This document shows positions 1 to 8,301 of a DNA stretch of 64,000 nt, one piece after another. The translations under genes were made by a program, and so were the position numbers. The stretch is from NCBI GenBank assembly GCA_963786495.1, contig CAWAZL010000010.1, forward strand, positions 124,001-188,000, given 5' to 3'. A model generated the notes under the pieces. It was not told the DNA's origin, made no database searches, and worked only from the letters and a program-made list of their open reading frames with translations. This stretch comes from JALZKA01 sp963786495. GTDB lineage: Bacteria; Actinomycetota; Thermoleophilia; Solirubrobacterales; 70-9. Within the stretch, counting starts at the first letter, position 1. Each line of letters opens with the position of its first letter.

Positions 1-355
1 CTTTCACCGTCGAGTTCTCTGGCGTGAACGGGATCTACATGACGGGAAACCGGCAGGGCTTCGTCGACGAGGTCACATCCTTCGGAAACGTCGCGGACGG
101 GATTATATGGACGATGCGAACCAGTACGCACTGGTTGCGGACTCAATCGTGAAGTCGAACGGGGACGACGGGATCCAGGCGGACTCGCCTGACGGGGACA
201 TCAATGGACACCCCCTGGCCGTGCGAACGAAGGCCAACTACAACTTCGATTGGGGCATGGAGATGCTGGCGGACCCGCCGTCGATCATCAACCCCGAGAA
301 CAGGGCAACCGGGAACGGACAGCCGCAGCAATGTCTGTGGATCGAGTGCAACTGA
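1..355 (+). pseudogene. C-terminal end of a right-handed beta-helix repeat protein, frameshifted
   Basis: This is the 3' part of a gene that starts before the window. From base 3 the frame reads FTVEFSGVNGIYMTGN, followed by a turn with VDEVTSFGNVADGI. Near base 105 the coherent reading moves to another frame (MDDANQYALVADSIVKSNGD and on) and stops at 353-355. The repeated short V/I-rich strands with N, G and D turns, and the ending GNGQPQQCLWIECN, are typical of parallel beta-helix (pectate-lyase-like) secreted proteins. The family cannot be narrowed further. The frame change is a single-base indel like many others in this window, so it may be a sequencing error rather than a dead gene. Confidence 0.6.
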
Positions 356-397
356 GCGTTCGGTAGCCGCGGGCTACACTCGTCGGCCGGATTTCTT

Positions 398-844
398 ATG
401 GCTGAGAGCTACGCGATAATTGAAGCTGGCGGTAAGCAGTACCGCGCCGAAAAGGGCACGATGCTGGTTGTCGACCGCATGCCTGATGACGAAGGCGCGA
501 AGGTCACGCTTCGCCCGGTCATGTTCTCCGGCGACGACAAGTTCGTCGGTGGAGGCGCGGACCTCGAAAAGGTCAAGGTCGAGGCTGAGATCGTCGAGCA
601 CTTCCGCGGCGAGAAGATCAAGGTCTTCAAATACAAGGCGAAGAAGGGCTACCGCAAGCGCCGAGGCCATCGCTCGTCGCTGACGAGGCTCGAGGTCAAG
701 GACGTAAAGATGCTCACGCGCAAGCCGGCTGCGGCAAAGGCCGAAACCGCCGAGAAGCCGGCAGACAAGGCGCCTGCGGCGAAGAAGCCCGCGGCCAAGA
801 AGCCGGCTGCCAAGAAGCCGGCAGCCAAGAAAGAGGACGCCTAA
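398..844 (+). CDS. rplU: 50S ribosomal protein L21
   Basis: L21 binds 23S rRNA in the large ribosomal subunit. The first ~103 residues are a full L21 domain, opening AIIEAGGKQYRAEKG and containing the signature KKGYRKRRGHRSSLT near residues 83-97. A tail of about 45 residues follows, rich in Lys, Ala and Pro with repeated PAAKK units. It resembles histone H1-like tails and is absent from short L21 proteins such as the E. coli one. The stop overlaps the rpmA start by one base (TAATG), the usual rplU-rpmA pairing. A TACACT box lies at 375-380. Confidence 0.97.
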   Translation: MAESYAIIEAGGKQYRAEKGTMLVVDRMPDDEGAKVTLRPVMFSGDDKFVGGGADLEKVKVEAEIVEHFRGEKIKVFKYKAKKGYRKRRGHRSSLTRLEVKDVKMLTRKPAAAKAETAEKPADKAPAAKKPAAKKPAAKKPAAKKEDA

Positions 845-1098
845 TGGCTCATAAGAAGGGGCTCGGCTCCTCACGCAACGGTCGCGATTCGAACCCGAAG
901 ATGCTCGGGGTCAAGATTTTTGCCGGCCAGGAGGTCGGTGGCGGCGAGATCATCGTGCGCCAGCGCGGCACCCGCTTTCGTCCCGGCAACGGCGCAGGCA
1001 TCGGCCGCGACCACACCATCTTCGCGACGCGACCCGGCACGGTCGAGTTCACGTCCGGCCGCAAGGGCCGCATCGTTTCCGTCTCCGACGCGGAGTAA
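844..1098 (+). CDS. rpmA: 50S ribosomal protein L27
   Basis: L27 is a large-subunit protein whose N-terminus reaches the peptidyl transferase centre. The 84-residue product has the usual family length. It starts AHKKGLGSSRNGRDSNPK and has the signature GSIxxRQRGT-like segment EIIVRQRGTRFRPGNGAGIG at residues ~35-54. It has no long N-terminal extension of the kind cleaved by Prp protease in Firmicutes, because AHKKG directly follows the initiator Met. It is translationally coupled to rplU through a one-base overlap. Confidence 0.97.
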   Translation: MAHKKGLGSSRNGRDSNPKMLGVKIFAGQEVGGGEIIVRQRGTRFRPGNGAGIGRDHTIFATRPGTVEFTSGRKGRIVSVSDAE

Positions 1099-1175
1099 GT
1101 GATCCGATCGGAGGGGGAGACCGCGGACCCTCGAAGCGGCGTTCGATCGCCGCAGGGGCGGCGGCGATCGCGAGC

Positions 1176-2003
1176 GTGCTTGCGCTCACAGGCATCTCCA
1201 TCGCAGGCGAGGCGGGCGGCCTCGACTACGTCGTGAAGAAGGCCGACAACGATCCCGTCGCGCAGACCACGATCACCAGGAAGTGCCCGTCGGGCTCGCA
1301 AGCTTCGGGCGGCGGGGTCTTCGGCAAGGGCGTCTACGACCAGCAGCAGATCAACAGCCTCCAGCCGTATGACGGCGACGACGGCAACGACACGCCCGAC
1401 GACGGCTGGCTCGCTCTCATGGACAACCAGGCGGCTGGAAAGGTGCCGGTCAAGCTGCATGTGGTCTGCTCGGGCAAGGAGCACACCTATGCCGAGAGCA
1501 GCTCGATCGCAATCAACTCGGGCCAGACTCAGAGCGCCAGCCTGACCTGCGCTACCGGCCGTGCCGTCGCGGGAGGAATTGAGGCAGGTGGGGGAGACGA
1601 CCAGCAGAACCTCGTTCGATCCCACCCGATCGACACCGGTGACATGGACTCGGTGCCCGATGACGGCTGGCTGGTGACCTCGCACAACGTGAGCGTCGGC
1701 CAACGCTCTTTCAGGGTTCACGTGGTCTGCGCGGCCGGCAACTACGAGTACGTCTCCAAGGACAAGGGCATCGACGGCGGGGAGCGCGGCAAGGCTAAGG
1801 CCCGCTGCCCCGGGGGGAGTCATGTTGTCGGCGGAGGAGTCGATGCAACGGGAGTCCTCGCCGACGCTCATCTGCAGTCGACCTATCCTCGGGACCTGCG
1901 CGACAAGGGGAAGGTGCCGGACGACGCTTGGCAAGTTCGGGTCGACGACCTCGGCGCCGGCGGACGCACCTTGACGGTCCACGCAATCTGCAAGCCCCAG
2001 TAA
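1176..2003 (+). CDS. Secreted protein with three Cys-bracketed repeats
   Basis: The family is not recognised. The protein is three tandem copies, about 75-80 residues each, of one module. Each begins with a Cys (KCPSG, TCATG, RCPGG), continues to a GGG/GGI turn, has P-DDGW or PDDAW in the middle and ends VHVVC or VHAIC. Each module therefore probably closes one disulfide. The frame is open upstream of the GTG at 1176 and encodes a basic then hydrophobic stretch (KRRSIAAGAAAIASVL) resembling a signal peptide. The true start is therefore probably nearer 1099, perhaps hidden by an indel. The product is probably exported. It lies between rpmA and a sigma factor gene whose GTG starts 3 bases after its stop. 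Confidence 0.7.
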   Translation: MLALTGISIAGEAGGLDYVVKKADNDPVAQTTITRKCPSGSQASGGGVFGKGVYDQQQINSLQPYDGDDGNDTPDDGWLALMDNQAAGKVPVKLHVVCSGKEHTYAESSSIAINSGQTQSASLTCATGRAVAGGIEAGGGDDQQNLVRSHPIDTGDMDSVPDDGWLVTSHNVSVGQRSFRVHVVCAAGNYEYVSKDKGIDGGERGKAKARCPGGSHVVGGGVDATGVLADAHLQSTYPRDLRDKGKVPDDAWQVRVDDLGAGGRTLTVHAICKPQ

Positions 2004-2005
2004 AG

Positions 2006-2647
2006 GTGAAGAGTGATCCCGACGGCGAGCTGGTCGAGGCGCTCCGCCGTGGCGACCGCGAGGCCTATGCGGCGCTTGTCGATGAGCTGACGCCGGCGTT
2101 ACTTCGCCTCGCGATGGCGCATGTTCCCTGCCGCGCCGTCGCCGAGGAGGTCGTGCAGGACACGTGGGTGGGGGTGATCAACGGCATCGGGCGCTTCGAG
2201 GGGCGCTCGTCGCTCCGCACCTGGATCTTCGGGATCCTCCTCAACATCGCGCGCACGCGCGGCAAGCGCGAGAAGCGGACGCTGCCGTTCTCGTTCTTCC
2301 AACGGCGGGCGGAGGAGGGGAGTGGGCCGGCGGTTGACCCGGACCGCTTCCACGGGGGCGCGGGCGAACTTCGCGGAGCTTGGGCAAGTCCGCCGGCCGA
2401 ATGGCAGGAGCCGGAGCGCAAGCTGGAGACCGACGAGGCGCGGCGGGTCCTCTTCGAGGCGATCGCGGACCTGCCCCCTCGGCAGCGCGAGGTGATCGTC
2501 CTGCGCGACGTTCAGGGCTATTCGGCAGAGGACGCGCGTAACGCGCTCGACATATCGGAGACCAATCAGCGAGTCCTTCTGCACCGTGCGCGCTCGAAAG
2601 TGCGCGCAGTGCTTGAAAGGGAGCTAGGCAAGGAATTGGCCATATGA
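2006..2647 (+). CDS. RNA polymerase sigma factor, ECF (sigma-70) family
   Basis: An alternative sigma factor directing RNA polymerase to a small regulon. Region 2 is seen as AEEVVQDTWVGVINGIGRFE plus SSLRTWIFGILLNIARTR at about residues 42-83. Region 4 is seen as LPPRQREVIVLRDVQGYSAE followed by a helix-turn-helix (ISETNQRVLLHRARSKVR). A low-complexity linker of about 45 residues separates them. The GTG at 2006 gives 213 residues, the usual ECF length; longer readings would run into the upstream gene. The stop overlaps the following anti-sigma gene by four bases, so the two are made together. Confidence 0.9.
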   Translation: MKSDPDGELVEALRRGDREAYAALVDELTPALLRLAMAHVPCRAVAEEVVQDTWVGVINGIGRFEGRSSLRTWIFGILLNIARTRGKREKRTLPFSFFQRRAEEGSGPAVDPDRFHGGAGELRGAWASPPAEWQEPERKLETDEARRVLFEAIADLPPRQREVIVLRDVQGYSAEDARNALDISETNQRVLLHRARSKVRAVLERELGKELAI

Positions 2648-2877
2648 GTGTTCAACCTGACATTGTTTGCAAGGAGTTCGTCGAGGAGGTCACGAACTAC
2701 CTCGAGGGCAAGCTCTCCGAGGCGGAGGAGCGCTGGACTGACGAGCACCTCGCTCAGTGCGATCATTGCCGTGCGTACCTCGAGCAGATGCGCGCGACGA
2801 TCGCTGCCCTCAAGGGGCTTCGGGAGACCGGCGTGGACCCGGACTTGCGAGCGCGCATCCTCTCTGAGTTGCCGTAG
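2644..2877 (+). CDS. Zinc-finger anti-sigma factor (ZAS / zf-HC2 type)
   Basis: Likely the partner that holds the adjacent ECF sigma factor inactive. The 77-residue protein has the zinc-binding signature H35-x3-C39-x2-C42 (DEHLAQCDHC), preceded by the typical NYLEGKLSEAEERW helix. A further Cys at residue 9 may be the fourth ligand. It has no transmembrane segment, so it is a soluble, RsrA-like rather than membrane-sensing anti-sigma. ATGA overlap with the sigma gene indicates translational coupling. The redox-sensing idea is inference from the HxxxCxxC family. Confidence 0.85.
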   Translation: MSVQPDIVCKEFVEEVTNYLEGKLSEAEERWTDEHLAQCDHCRAYLEQMRATIAALKGLRETGVDPDLRARILSELP

Positions 2878-2895
2878 CGCTGCCAGACTCAGCGC

Positions 2896-4191
2896 GTGTT
2901 TTCCGACAAGGCGCGCATCTGGGTCCAGGGCGGTGGCGGCGGTAGCGGCGTGGTCTCGTTTCGCCGCGAAGCTCACGTGCCACGGGGCGGGCCGGATGGT
3001 GGCGATGGTGGGCGCGGGGGTGACGTCGTGCTCGTTTGCGACCCGTCGCGGCGCGACCTTGCGGCGCTTCGCATCGCTCGGCATTTCAAGGCGGGGCGGG
3101 GCCGGCACGGAGAGGGGGCGCGACGGCACGGTGCGCGCGGGGAGACGCTTGAGATCCCGGTGCCTCCCGGCACGTCGGCGGAGGGGATCGACGGGACTTC
3201 CTATGACCTCGTAGAGCCCGGCCAGCGCGCCGTTGTGGCCGCGGGCGGTGGCGGCGGGCACGGGAACAAGCGCTTTGCGAACTCCACGCGCCAGGCGCCT
3301 CGGTTTGCCGAGAAGGGGCTGCCCGGCGAGGAGGGGTGGATCGAGCTTCAGCTGCGCCTGCTCGCCGACGCCGGCCTGGTGGGGTTGCCCAATGCGGGAA
3401 AGTCGTCGCTGTTGGCCCGGCTGACCAACGCGCGCCCCAAGGTGGCGGACTATCCCTTCACGACGGTCGATCCGATCCTTGGCACGGTCGAGGACTCGGA
3501 GCGCCAGCTCGTCCTTGCCGATATCCCGGGGCTGATCGAGGGGGCGGCGTCGGGTGCGGGGATGGGACATGAGTTCCTGGCTCACGTCGAGCGCTGCCGC
3601 GTCCTGGTTCATGTTGTTGAGGTCGATCCGCCCGATGGGGCTCCGGAGCCGGCCGAGGCGTACCGGACCGTGCGTGACGAGCTGCGTGCCTATGGCGCGG
3701 GACTCGCCGAGCTGCCCGAGATCGTCCTGTTCTCGAAGATCGATTTGTTGCCGCCCGATGGGGCGGACGAGTGGGTGGCGGAGCTTGCGGCATCGATTGG
3801 CGCGCCCGGGCAGGTGCTCGCCGCGTCGTCGGCGACTGGGGAGGGGATCGATGCGCTCGTCCACGCGCTGTTCCGGGCGGTGCCCATCGCCGAGAGAGCG
3901 GAGGTGCCGGCTGGCGAGGGCGCGGACGAGTTCGAGGCGGAGCACATGACCTATCGCCCGGCGGCGGACCAGGGCTTCGAGATCGTGCGCGAGGACGAGG
4001 CGTGGCGAATCGAAGGGCGGGGGATCGAATTGCTCGTCGCCCGGCACGACCTCTCGAACTACGAGGCGCTCTCCTATCTTGAGGACCGGTTGCGCGAGAT
4101 CGGCGTGATCGCGGCGCTCGAGAAGGCGGGCTTCGAGCCCGGCGACGACGTGCGGATCGGCGAGGAGGAGTTCGAGCTCCACCCGGGTTGA
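2896..4191 (+). CDS. obgE: GTPase ObgE/CgtA
   Basis: An essential GTPase for large-subunit assembly and stress signalling. Residues 1-~155 form the glycine-rich Obg fold (VQGGGGGSGVVSFRREAHVP, then PDGGDGGRGGDVVLV). The G domain follows, with GLPNAGKSSLLARLTNA (P-loop), FTTVDPILGTV, DIPGLIEGAASGAGMGHEFL (G3) and FSKIDLL (NKxD-like). A C-terminal OCT domain covers roughly the last 80 residues. The product is 431 residues from a GTG start at 2896. It begins the obgE-proB-proA-nadD-rsfS run, an order common in Gram-positive bacteria. Confidence 0.97.
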   Translation: MFSDKARIWVQGGGGGSGVVSFRREAHVPRGGPDGGDGGRGGDVVLVCDPSRRDLAALRIARHFKAGRGRHGEGARRHGARGETLEIPVPPGTSAEGIDGTSYDLVEPGQRAVVAAGGGGGHGNKRFANSTRQAPRFAEKGLPGEEGWIELQLRLLADAGLVGLPNAGKSSLLARLTNARPKVADYPFTTVDPILGTVEDSERQLVLADIPGLIEGAASGAGMGHEFLAHVERCRVLVHVVEVDPPDGAPEPAEAYRTVRDELRAYGAGLAELPEIVLFSKIDLLPPDGADEWVAELAASIGAPGQVLAASSATGEGIDALVHALFRAVPIAERAEVPAGEGADEFEAEHMTYRPAADQGFEIVREDEAWRIEGRGIELLVARHDLSNYEALSYLEDRLREIGVIAALEKAGFEPGDDVRIGEEEFELHPG

Positions 4192-4205
4192 CCGAATGGC
4201 GCACC

Positions 4206-4211
4206 TACAAT
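4206..4211 (+). promoter_or_regulatory. Probable -10 box of proB (leaderless)
   Basis: TACAAT ends nine bases before the proB ATG at 4221. Transcription starting about seven bases after the box would begin at or next to the start codon. It lies just after the obgE stop, so proB can be transcribed separately from obgE. Confidence 0.5.
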
Positions 4212-4220
4212 CGCCACGCG

Positions 4221-5309
4221 ATGACCGTTGTGGCGAAATTGGGCTCTTCGATCGTCGCCGAGGCGTCGGGAGACGTGCGCGGCGACGTCCTGGACGGAGT
4301 GTGCGCGCAGGTCGGGGAGCTTCACGCCGGCGGAGAGGACGTGGTGATGGTGACCTCGGGGGCGATCGCGCTGGGGATGAAGCTGATGGGCTTCGACGCG
4401 CGCCCGCGCGCCGTTGACGAGCTGCAGGCGGCGTCTGCCGTTGGGCAGGGGTCGCTCTTTCGCGCGTACGAGTCACGGCTTGCGAGCCATGACGTGCATG
4501 CGGCGCAGGTGCTCTTGAACTCGTCCGACGTTTCGACCCGCGTGAACTATCTGAATGCGCGCGCGACGCTACGGCGGCTCTTGCAGTGGCGCTGCGTGCC
4601 CGTCATCAACGAGAACGACACGACGGCGACGGACGAGATCACGTTCGGCGACAACGACTTCCTGGCGGCGCAGGTGGCTCTTCTTCTTGGCGCGCGCCAG
4701 CTCGTGCTGCTCACGGACACGGCGGGGCTTCATACGGCGGATCCGCGCCATAACGACGATGCGACGCTCGTGGAGCGGGTCGAGGACTTCTCGGCGCTTG
4801 ATGCGTACGAAATCGGCGACAGGACGTCGGTGTTCGGCTCGGGCGGGATGCGGAGCAAGGTGGCGGCCGCGGAGATGGCGACGGCGGCGGGGATCGAGAC
4901 GGTGGTGTGTGACGGCACGCTCGGAGACAGCCTGAAACGTGCAGCAGCGGGTGAGCAGTGCGGCACGGTCTTCGTCGCGCGTGAGGGACGGGCGCCCAGC
5001 TTCAAGCTGTGGCTGCGCTATGCGAAGCCGAGCAGGGGGACGGTACGGATCGACGACGGTGCGGCGCGCGTCCTGCGTGAGCAGGGGTCGAGCCTTCTGC
5101 CCGTGGGGATCGTTGCGGTTGAGGGTGACTTCGAGGCGGGGGATGCGATCGAGGTGGTGGTGGACGGGTCGCTGGTGGGGAAGGGGATCGTCAATTACTC
5201 GGCCGGAGAGCTTGGACGCATCAAGGGGATGAAGTCGGACGCGGTGCGGGAGCTGATGCCGCATGCGGCGGACGAGGCCGTGCACCGCGATTCCTTCGTG
5301 TTGGCCTGA
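4221..5309 (+). CDS. proB: Glutamate 5-kinase
   Basis: First step of proline synthesis: ATP-dependent phosphorylation of glutamate to gamma-glutamyl phosphate. The amino-acid kinase domain shows VVAKLGSSIVA, VTSGAIALGMKLMG, VINENDTTATDEITFGDND and LTDTAGLHTADPR, then FGSGGMRSKVAAAEMA. A C-terminal PUA domain begins around residue 275 (GTVRIDDGAARVLREQG). The ATG at 4221 was chosen because it matches the family N-terminus and is preceded by a -10 box. The frame stays open back to 4188 without family support. The product is 362 residues. Confidence 0.96.
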   Translation: MTVVAKLGSSIVAEASGDVRGDVLDGVCAQVGELHAGGEDVVMVTSGAIALGMKLMGFDARPRAVDELQAASAVGQGSLFRAYESRLASHDVHAAQVLLNSSDVSTRVNYLNARATLRRLLQWRCVPVINENDTTATDEITFGDNDFLAAQVALLLGARQLVLLTDTAGLHTADPRHNDDATLVERVEDFSALDAYEIGDRTSVFGSGGMRSKVAAAEMATAAGIETVVCDGTLGDSLKRAAAGEQCGTVFVAREGRAPSFKLWLRYAKPSRGTVRIDDGAARVLREQGSSLLPVGIVAVEGDFEAGDAIEVVVDGSLVGKGIVNYSAGELGRIKGMKSDAVRELMPHAADEAVHRDSFVLA

Positions 5310-5337
5310 GCAACCAGCGGTACCCTTCGAGGTGCCG

Positions 5338-6601
5338 ATGGCAACTACCGCGAGGACAACTGACGGACGCTCTGAAGGGCGCGAAAGCGGCGTCGGCTGA
5401 GCTAGCGGGCGCCTCGACTGAGGTGAAGAACGCCGCGCTCGTGCGGCTCGCGGCGCTGCTTCGGGAGCGGTCGGCTGAGGTGCTCGAGGCGAATGCGGCG
5501 GATCTGGCGGATGACCGTGCCGCGGCGCTCACCGGGGCGCTTCGTGACCGGTTGACGCTTACGCCCGAGCGCGTGGAGGCAATGGCCGAGGGCGTGGAGG
5601 TTGTGGCTGGGCTCGAGGATCCGGTGGGCGAGGAGATCGAGCGCGGGACGCTTGCGAGCGGGATCGAGATGCGGAAGATGCGCGTGCCTCTTGGCGTAGT
5701 GGCAGTGATTTACGAGGCGCGGCCGAATGTGACGGTGGATTGCGCGGCGCTGTGCTTGAAGTCGGGCAACGCGATTGTTTTGCGCGGTTCCAGCTATGCC
5801 GAGCGCTCGAATGGCGCGCTTGCGGCGCTCGTGCGCGAGGCGCTTGTGGATTCGGGGCTGCCCGAGGGGGCGGTTGAGTTGCTCTCGGGCGACCGGGAGG
5901 AGCTGGCGGCGCTCGCGACTGCTGATGGTCTTGTGGATTTGGTGATTCCTCGCGGTGGCGGTGGCTTGAAGGCGGCGCTCAAGGAAGTGGCGACTGTTCC
6001 GGTCATGTACGCGGCGGCGGGTGTGTGCCATGTGTACGTGCACGCCGATGCGGATCTGGAGATGGCGGCGCGGATTGCCGTCAATTCGAAGGTGCAGCGG
6101 CCCGGCGTTTGTAACGCGGCGGAGACGCTGCTTGTTGATGGCGCCGTTGCGGATGCGTTCCTGCCCGCCGTTGCGAGTGCGCTTGCGGATGCGGGCGTCG
6201 AGCTGGTGGGGGATGAGCGGTCGCGTGGCGCTGCCGCCGGCGTCGAGATGGGCGAGGCGGCTGAGGTTGACTGGGACACGGAGTACCACGACTTGAAGCT
6301 GTCGATTGGCGTTGTGGATGGGGTCGACGAGGCGGTCGAGCACATCAACGCACATGGCACCGGCCATTCGGATGCGATCGTGACGAGCTCGGAAGAGGCG
6401 GCGGATGCGTTTACGACGGGAGTCGATTCGGCTTGCGTCTATGTGAATGCGTCGACGCGCTTCACGGATGGCTTTGAGTTCGGGATGGGCGCTGAGATCG
6501 GCAACTCGACGCAGAAGCTGCACGCGCGCGGCCCGATCGGCATGAAGGAACTGACGACGTACAAGTACGTGCTCCGCGGCGACGGTCAGATCCGAGGGTA
6601 G
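5338..6601 (+). CDS. proA: Glutamate-5-semialdehyde dehydrogenase (gamma-glutamyl phosphate reductase)
   Basis: Second proline step: NADPH-dependent reduction of glutamyl phosphate. Family signatures are IYEARPNVTVDCAALCLKSG, VLRGSSYAERSN, VIPRGGGGLKAAL, QRPGVCNAAETLL (catalytic Cys) and FTDGFEFGMGAEIGNSTQ near the C-terminus. The N-terminal homology (ALKGAKAASAELAGASTEVK) extends upstream of the first in-frame GTG at 5423, with no ATG, GTG or TTG available. A good start, ATG 5338 twelve bases after a TACCCT box, lies in another frame. The simplest reading is a start at 5338 with a one-base indel near 5355-5362. Confidence 0.92.
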
Positions 6602-6602
6602 G

Positions 6603-7199
6603 ACGGTCGCTTCCCGTACTGGCGTTCTCGGCGGCGCGTTCAATCCGCCACACATCGGTCACTTGGTGCTCGCGCACGAGGCGGCGCACCAGCTTGAGCT
6701 GGAGCGGGTCTTGATGATCCCTGCCGGCGTCGCGCCTCATCGCGAGATCGATCCGGAGCCGGGCGCGGCCGTGCGCCTGGAGATGGTGCGCCTGGCGGCG
6801 GAAGGGGATGAGTTGCTCGAGGCGTCCGATGTGGAGGTGGCCAGGGATGAGCCGTCCTGGACGTTCCGTACGCTCGAGTTATTGCATGACGAGCGACCAG
6901 GGGATGAGATCACGCTCTTGATGGGCGCCGATGTCGCGGAATCGCTTGGGTCGTGGAAGAACCCCGAGCGCGTCCTGGAACTGGCGGAGGTGGGGGTTGC
7001 CGGAAGGCCGGGTTCGATCCTCGACGAGGCTGAGAGCGCACTCGAGGGGCTGGGCGGGCGCTACGAGGCGATCAGGATGCCCGGGCTGGGGATCTCTTCG
7101 ACCCGGGTGCGGCGGCGCATTGCCGCGGGCAAGCCGATTCGGTATCTGGTGCCGGATGCGGTGCGCGGATTGATCGAGGAGAAGGGGCTCTACCGGTGA
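6603..7199 (+). CDS. nadD: Nicotinate-nucleotide adenylyltransferase
   Basis: Makes deamido-NAD from nicotinate mononucleotide and ATP in NAD synthesis. The nucleotidyltransferase motif GVLGGAFNPPHIGHLVLAHE holds the (T/H)xGH element. LLMGADVAESLGSWKNPERV and the C-terminal ISSTRVRRRIAAGKPIRYLV (ISxT/SxxR) follow. The motif begins at about 6621, upstream of the first possible canonical start (TTG 6663), and no ATG, GTG or TTG occurs in frame before it. The listed start is therefore only the approximate edge of the coding frame, and a lost base or a non-standard start is implied. The stop overlaps rsfS by four bases. Confidence 0.93.
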   Translation, partial: TVASRTGVLGGAFNPPHIGHLVLAHEAAHQLELERVLMIPAGVAPHREIDPEPGAAVRLEMVRLAAEGDELLEASDVEVARDEPSWTFRTLELLHDERPGDEITLLMGADVAESLGSWKNPERVLELAEVGVAGRPGSILDEAESALEGLGGRYEAIRMPGLGISSTRVRRRIAAGKPIRYLVPDAVRGLIEEKGLYR

Positions 7200-7582
7200 G
7201 CGAGCGGGAGGCGGCGGTGGCGAAGGCTCGCGAGGTGGCGCCAGAAGCGTCAGTGGACTTGGCGCGGCGGGTTGCTGCGATGGCAGACGACAAGCTCGGT
7301 GAGGACATCGTCGTGCTCGACATGCGCGAGCTGGTGAGTTACACGGACTTCCTGGTGCTGGTGACGGCGCGCAACGAGCGCCTTGCAAAGGCGATCGCCG
7401 ACGATGTGCATCTACAGCTCAAAGGGGAGGGCCTGTTGCCGTCGCGCACCGAGGGCGTGCAGGAGGCGCGCTGGGTGCTGCTCGATTATCTCGATTGCGT
7501 GCTCCACGTGTTCGTTCCCGAGGCGCGCGAGCACTACCGGCTCGAACAGCTCTGGGGAGAGGCGCCGCGCGTCGAGCTGTAG
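7196..7582 (+). CDS. rsfS: Ribosomal silencing factor RsfS
   Basis: RsfS binds L14 and blocks 30S-50S joining when nutrients are low. The 128-residue product matches family length and has the signature DIVVLDMRELVSYTDFLVLVTARNERLAKAIADDV and the C-terminal WVLLDYLDCVLHVFVPEAREHYRLEQLW. The start overlaps nadD, the standard nadD-rsfS arrangement. The first ~20 residues are a variable helix before the domain. Confidence 0.95.
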   Translation: MSEREAAVAKAREVAPEASVDLARRVAAMADDKLGEDIVVLDMRELVSYTDFLVLVTARNERLAKAIADDVHLQLKGEGLLPSRTEGVQEARWVLLDYLDCVLHVFVPEAREHYRLEQLWGEAPRVEL

Positions 7583-7614
7583 TTCCGTGATCGTCCAAGC
7601 CGGGCGAAGCGGGG

Positions 7615-8298
7615 TTGCGTCCGTCCGCTCAGATCCATAGCCTGCGGACCATCGCTCCACGGGCTTTCAAGAGATCGCTCTTCGGCTACAAGCGCTCTGA
7701 CGTCGACGAGGCGATGACGTGGCGCGACACGGCGCTCGCGGAGGAGACGAAGCGGGCGAACGAGCAGACGTCCCGCGCCGACCTGCTCACTGCGCGAGTC
7801 GACGACGAGACACGGCGGGCCGATGAGCTCGAGCGGGCGTCGCTCGATCTGGCTGCGCGGGTGAATGCGATCGAGCAGGTGGCGGACCGGCTGGCGCTGC
7901 GTGTGGTTGAGCGCGAGAAGGAGATCGAGACGCTGACGGCCCGACTGGACGCGGCGCTCGACGAGTTGCGCGTGCGGGTGGAGGCGGACAGGCTTGACGA
8001 GCTCCAGGGTGGCGGCGATGCGCTGAAAGAGCGCGACGTCTTCGACGGGCTGATCGAGGTGGAGGTCGGGCCGCTATCGGATTTTGACCAGCTGGCGAGC
8101 TTCGAAGACGCGGCTAACGGCATCGGGGCCGCGGAGGAGATCTCGGTGAAGCGGTTCACGAGGGGCAGGGCGACACTCGAGATGCAGCTGAGCGAGCCGG
8201 TGGCGCTTTTGGTGGAGCTCGAGGAGCGGGCGCCCTTCGAGTTCACGGTGCGGGACACGCGGAACGACCGCGTGGTGCTCGACGTCGACGGCGACTAG
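7615..8298 (+). CDS. DivIVA-like coiled-coil protein
   Basis: The N-terminal motif PRAFKRSLFGYKRSDVDEAM (residues ~16-35) resembles the DivIVA membrane-binding element (F...RGY...EVD). A long charged coiled coil then runs from residue ~40 to ~130. The last ~90 residues form a separate alpha/beta domain (EVEVGPLSDFDQLASFEDAA ... VKRFTRGRATLEMQLSEPVA), resembling an alpha/beta domain found at the C-terminus of other actinobacterial proteins. A role in polar or septal scaffolding is inference from the N-terminus. The TTG start at 7615 is the earliest giving the motif; the exact start is uncertain. Confidence 0.6.
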   Translation: MRPSAQIHSLRTIAPRAFKRSLFGYKRSDVDEAMTWRDTALAEETKRANEQTSRADLLTARVDDETRRADELERASLDLAARVNAIEQVADRLALRVVEREKEIETLTARLDAALDELRVRVEADRLDELQGGGDALKERDVFDGLIEVEVGPLSDFDQLASFEDAANGIGAAEEISVKRFTRGRATLEMQLSEPVALLVELEERAPFEFTVRDTRNDRVVLDVDGD

Positions 8299-8301
8299 GC
8301 C

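Noticed and set aside
720..840. Microsatellite or CRISPR-like repeat at the end of rplU
   Set aside because: The repeats are codons for PAAKK units in a coding tail, without spacers.
2566..4476. 636-residue open frame on the minus strand opposite the anti-sigma gene and obgE
   Set aside because: It is an antisense open frame caused by high GC; it is Arg/Leu-rich without motifs, and the plus strand carries obgE with full motifs.
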